Shown here: positions 62,957 to 64,000 of the stretch, one piece after another | Numbering within the stretch: the stretch's first letter is position 1 | How the letters are laid out: the number at the start of each line of letters is the position of its first letter | The notes under the pieces: generated by a model | The model's database searches: none | Seen by the model: only the letters and a program-made list of their open reading frames with translations | Told to the model about the DNA's origin: nothing | Source of the DNA: Phymatolithon calcareum | Lineage: Eukaryota > Rhodophyta > Florideophyceae > Hapalidiales | Reading direction: 5' to 3' | Length of the DNA stretch: 64,000 nucleotides | Assembly (NCBI GenBank): GCA_977006965.1 | Contig: OZ345360.1 | Span: forward strand, 2,542,001 to 2,606,000 | Position numbers and translations under genes: made by a program

Positions 62957-63520
62957 TCACCAACTCCCGTTGGCTTGAAATCCGCATATTCCCAGATGCC
63001 TGGCTACATATGCATCTGTGGAGCATCGTGTGCTACGATGATCAAGAAGTTTCAAGTATTGCATGCACAATGTTGTCGAAGTGGACAAGATTCCGCCTTC
63101 CCAATGATTCAAATTTCAAGAGTTACAGTTTGCAAAGTAGCACGTGCTGTGCTTTTGACCCGACTGCCACCTCTATGGGACCGATTAGAGATGGTAGCGT
63201 GCAAAATAAAAATCACTTTATCTTTCGAGAGTAACGTCAAGTTAATGCAGCTCTGTGTGTGACCCTAAAATTTCAAAAGGGCTATGCAACCAAGACACGC
63301 GTTACTTTGGAGGGGCGGCATCATGTGGAAGTTTTGAACTGTAGTCCCTCCAGCAAAAATACATCGCGAAATCTCTTCTCTCATGCACTAGGAGTTTTGG
63401 GAGAGGTCCAAATAACGGAGCCGTGCTAACACCCCACCAAGCAGGCGGACCTTGTTCATCGTCCCTCATAGGACTATCGAATGGATATATATGTCTATTT
63501 TTGTATTTGCCTATTTTTTT

Positions 63521-64000
63521 AAAACACCCGTCGCCTAAGAGTGGGCCCGTGATTTACACGTCCGAAAAGTCATCTGTGCTAAATCGAATTCCGAATTAAA
63601 TGATTTTTATATCAATCGAAAGGGAACATTTTTTTAGAAATAGATCCAGAAAAGCAGGGCCTGCGCTGTTTTCCTTTTCGCTCCACAAGCCTCCAAAAAA
63701 GTCGTACATCACTTTTTCATGGTGCTACGGAAAAAAGGCAAATAACTTGAAGCAGTCGTTTTGCCAGGAATATTGCTCGAAAATCATGTATCATACGCAA
63801 CGAGTACGAGATTAGAAATGAAATGTGCAAACTAAAGGGATATTGGAGGGTTCCCTCTTCGATAGTGGAAGGACAGTTCCGTAAATACGTATCATAAATG
63901 CATTTTGCGGGTTTTTCGTATCCTCAAGTTATTTGTCTTTCCCGCGAAAGGCAGGTTTTCATCGCTCTCCTCTGCTCCAAGTATTGTCTTAGGCGGAAAA
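63521..64000. other. Unique flank beyond arm 2
   Basis: Similarity to arm 1 ends near 63520. A plus-strand frame at 63600-63815 is open but has no recognised domain. Nothing else is seen before the window edge. Confidence 0.35.

Larger units (their letters stand above)
46878..63520 (-). repeat. Arm 2 of the large inverted repeat, expanded by nested insertions
   Basis: Homologous blocks to arm 1 are found, in reverse order, at 46878-47102, 49688-49748, 54848-55456, 57141-57785 and 62573-63520. Everything between is inserted: hAT-2, the chromodomain LTR element, a truncated LINE with a nested Mutator-like element, and a region holding a long LINE with a nested TIR element. The arm would be about 2.5 kb without them but is now 16.6 kb. 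A duplication of about 67 bases (near 46967-47035) is also specific to this arm. Confidence 0.85.

Noticed and set aside
1-64000. tRNA or rRNA genes
   Set aside because: No cloverleaf-like sequence with consistent A and B boxes and no rRNA core sequence was noticed by eye; a tRNAscan run would be decisive.

Overview
The window is nuclear DNA of a eukaryote. A short island of compact, mostly intronless genes (about 1-6.7 kb) is followed by roughly 57 kb of transposons and repeats with only isolated genes in it. The gene set (LON-domain protein with a leader, four-histidine cytochrome b561, PPIL3-type cyclophilin, plant-type RING-H2 protein with one 91-base intron, RsfS/Iojap, B-type cyclin) plus a broken Myb/NAM-like DNA-binding ORF fits a plastid-bearing lineage. 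A florideophyte-like red alga is my best guess, but this is inference; no marker gene settles it.

Layout. 1-990: nothing recognised. 991-3918: three genes on the minus strand (LON-domain protein, cytochrome b561, PPIL3 cyclophilin). 4396-4888: RING-H2 gene on the plus strand, divergent from PPIL3. 5404-5874: RsfS/Iojap. 6330-6668: small unidentified ORF. 7.7-14.8 kb: decayed LINE and hAT pieces, a frameshifted Myb/NAM-like ORF and small tandem repeats. 15.2-16.0 kb: a decayed glyoxalase I. 17.4-19.3 kb: two unidentified, partly broken ORFs. 19.3-25.7 kb: mostly featureless, with a 42-base minisatellite at 22.0-22.4 kb. 25.7-29.6 kb: a hAT relic, a Mutator-like element with long TIRs and 9-base duplications, and a pogo-like TA-flanked element. 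30.2-34.1 kb: one LINE interrupted by another. 35.7-38.3 kb: an intact B-type cyclin between two independently inserted, 5'-truncated LINE tails. 39.0-40.3 kb: a foldback element with a TTAA-flanked element nested in one arm.

The most striking structure covers 40.5-63.5 kb. A unit of about 2.4 kb (without insertions), which carries a 73-residue secreted-type cysteine peptide ORF, is present twice in inverted orientation around a 1.7-kb spacer. Arm 1 (40480-45135) is split by one full-length hAT element. Arm 2 (46878-63520) has been stretched about sevenfold by serial insertions: a second hAT, a Ty3/gypsy chromodomain retrotransposon, a truncated LINE with a Mutator-like element nested in its tail, and a long LINE with an unclassified TIR element nested in its ORF. 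Each arm preserves the empty site for insertions in the other, so most element boundaries can be read to the base together with their target-site duplications.

The host genes are housekeeping and do not form one pathway: electron transfer at membranes (b561), splicing-associated peptidyl-prolyl isomerase (PPIL3), ubiquitin ligation (RING-H2), organellar ribosome silencing (RsfS), mitosis (cyclin B) and methylglyoxal detoxification (decayed). Several mobile copies look recent: perfect duplications and a single frameshift in the hAT transposase, and long unbroken ORFs in two LINE copies.
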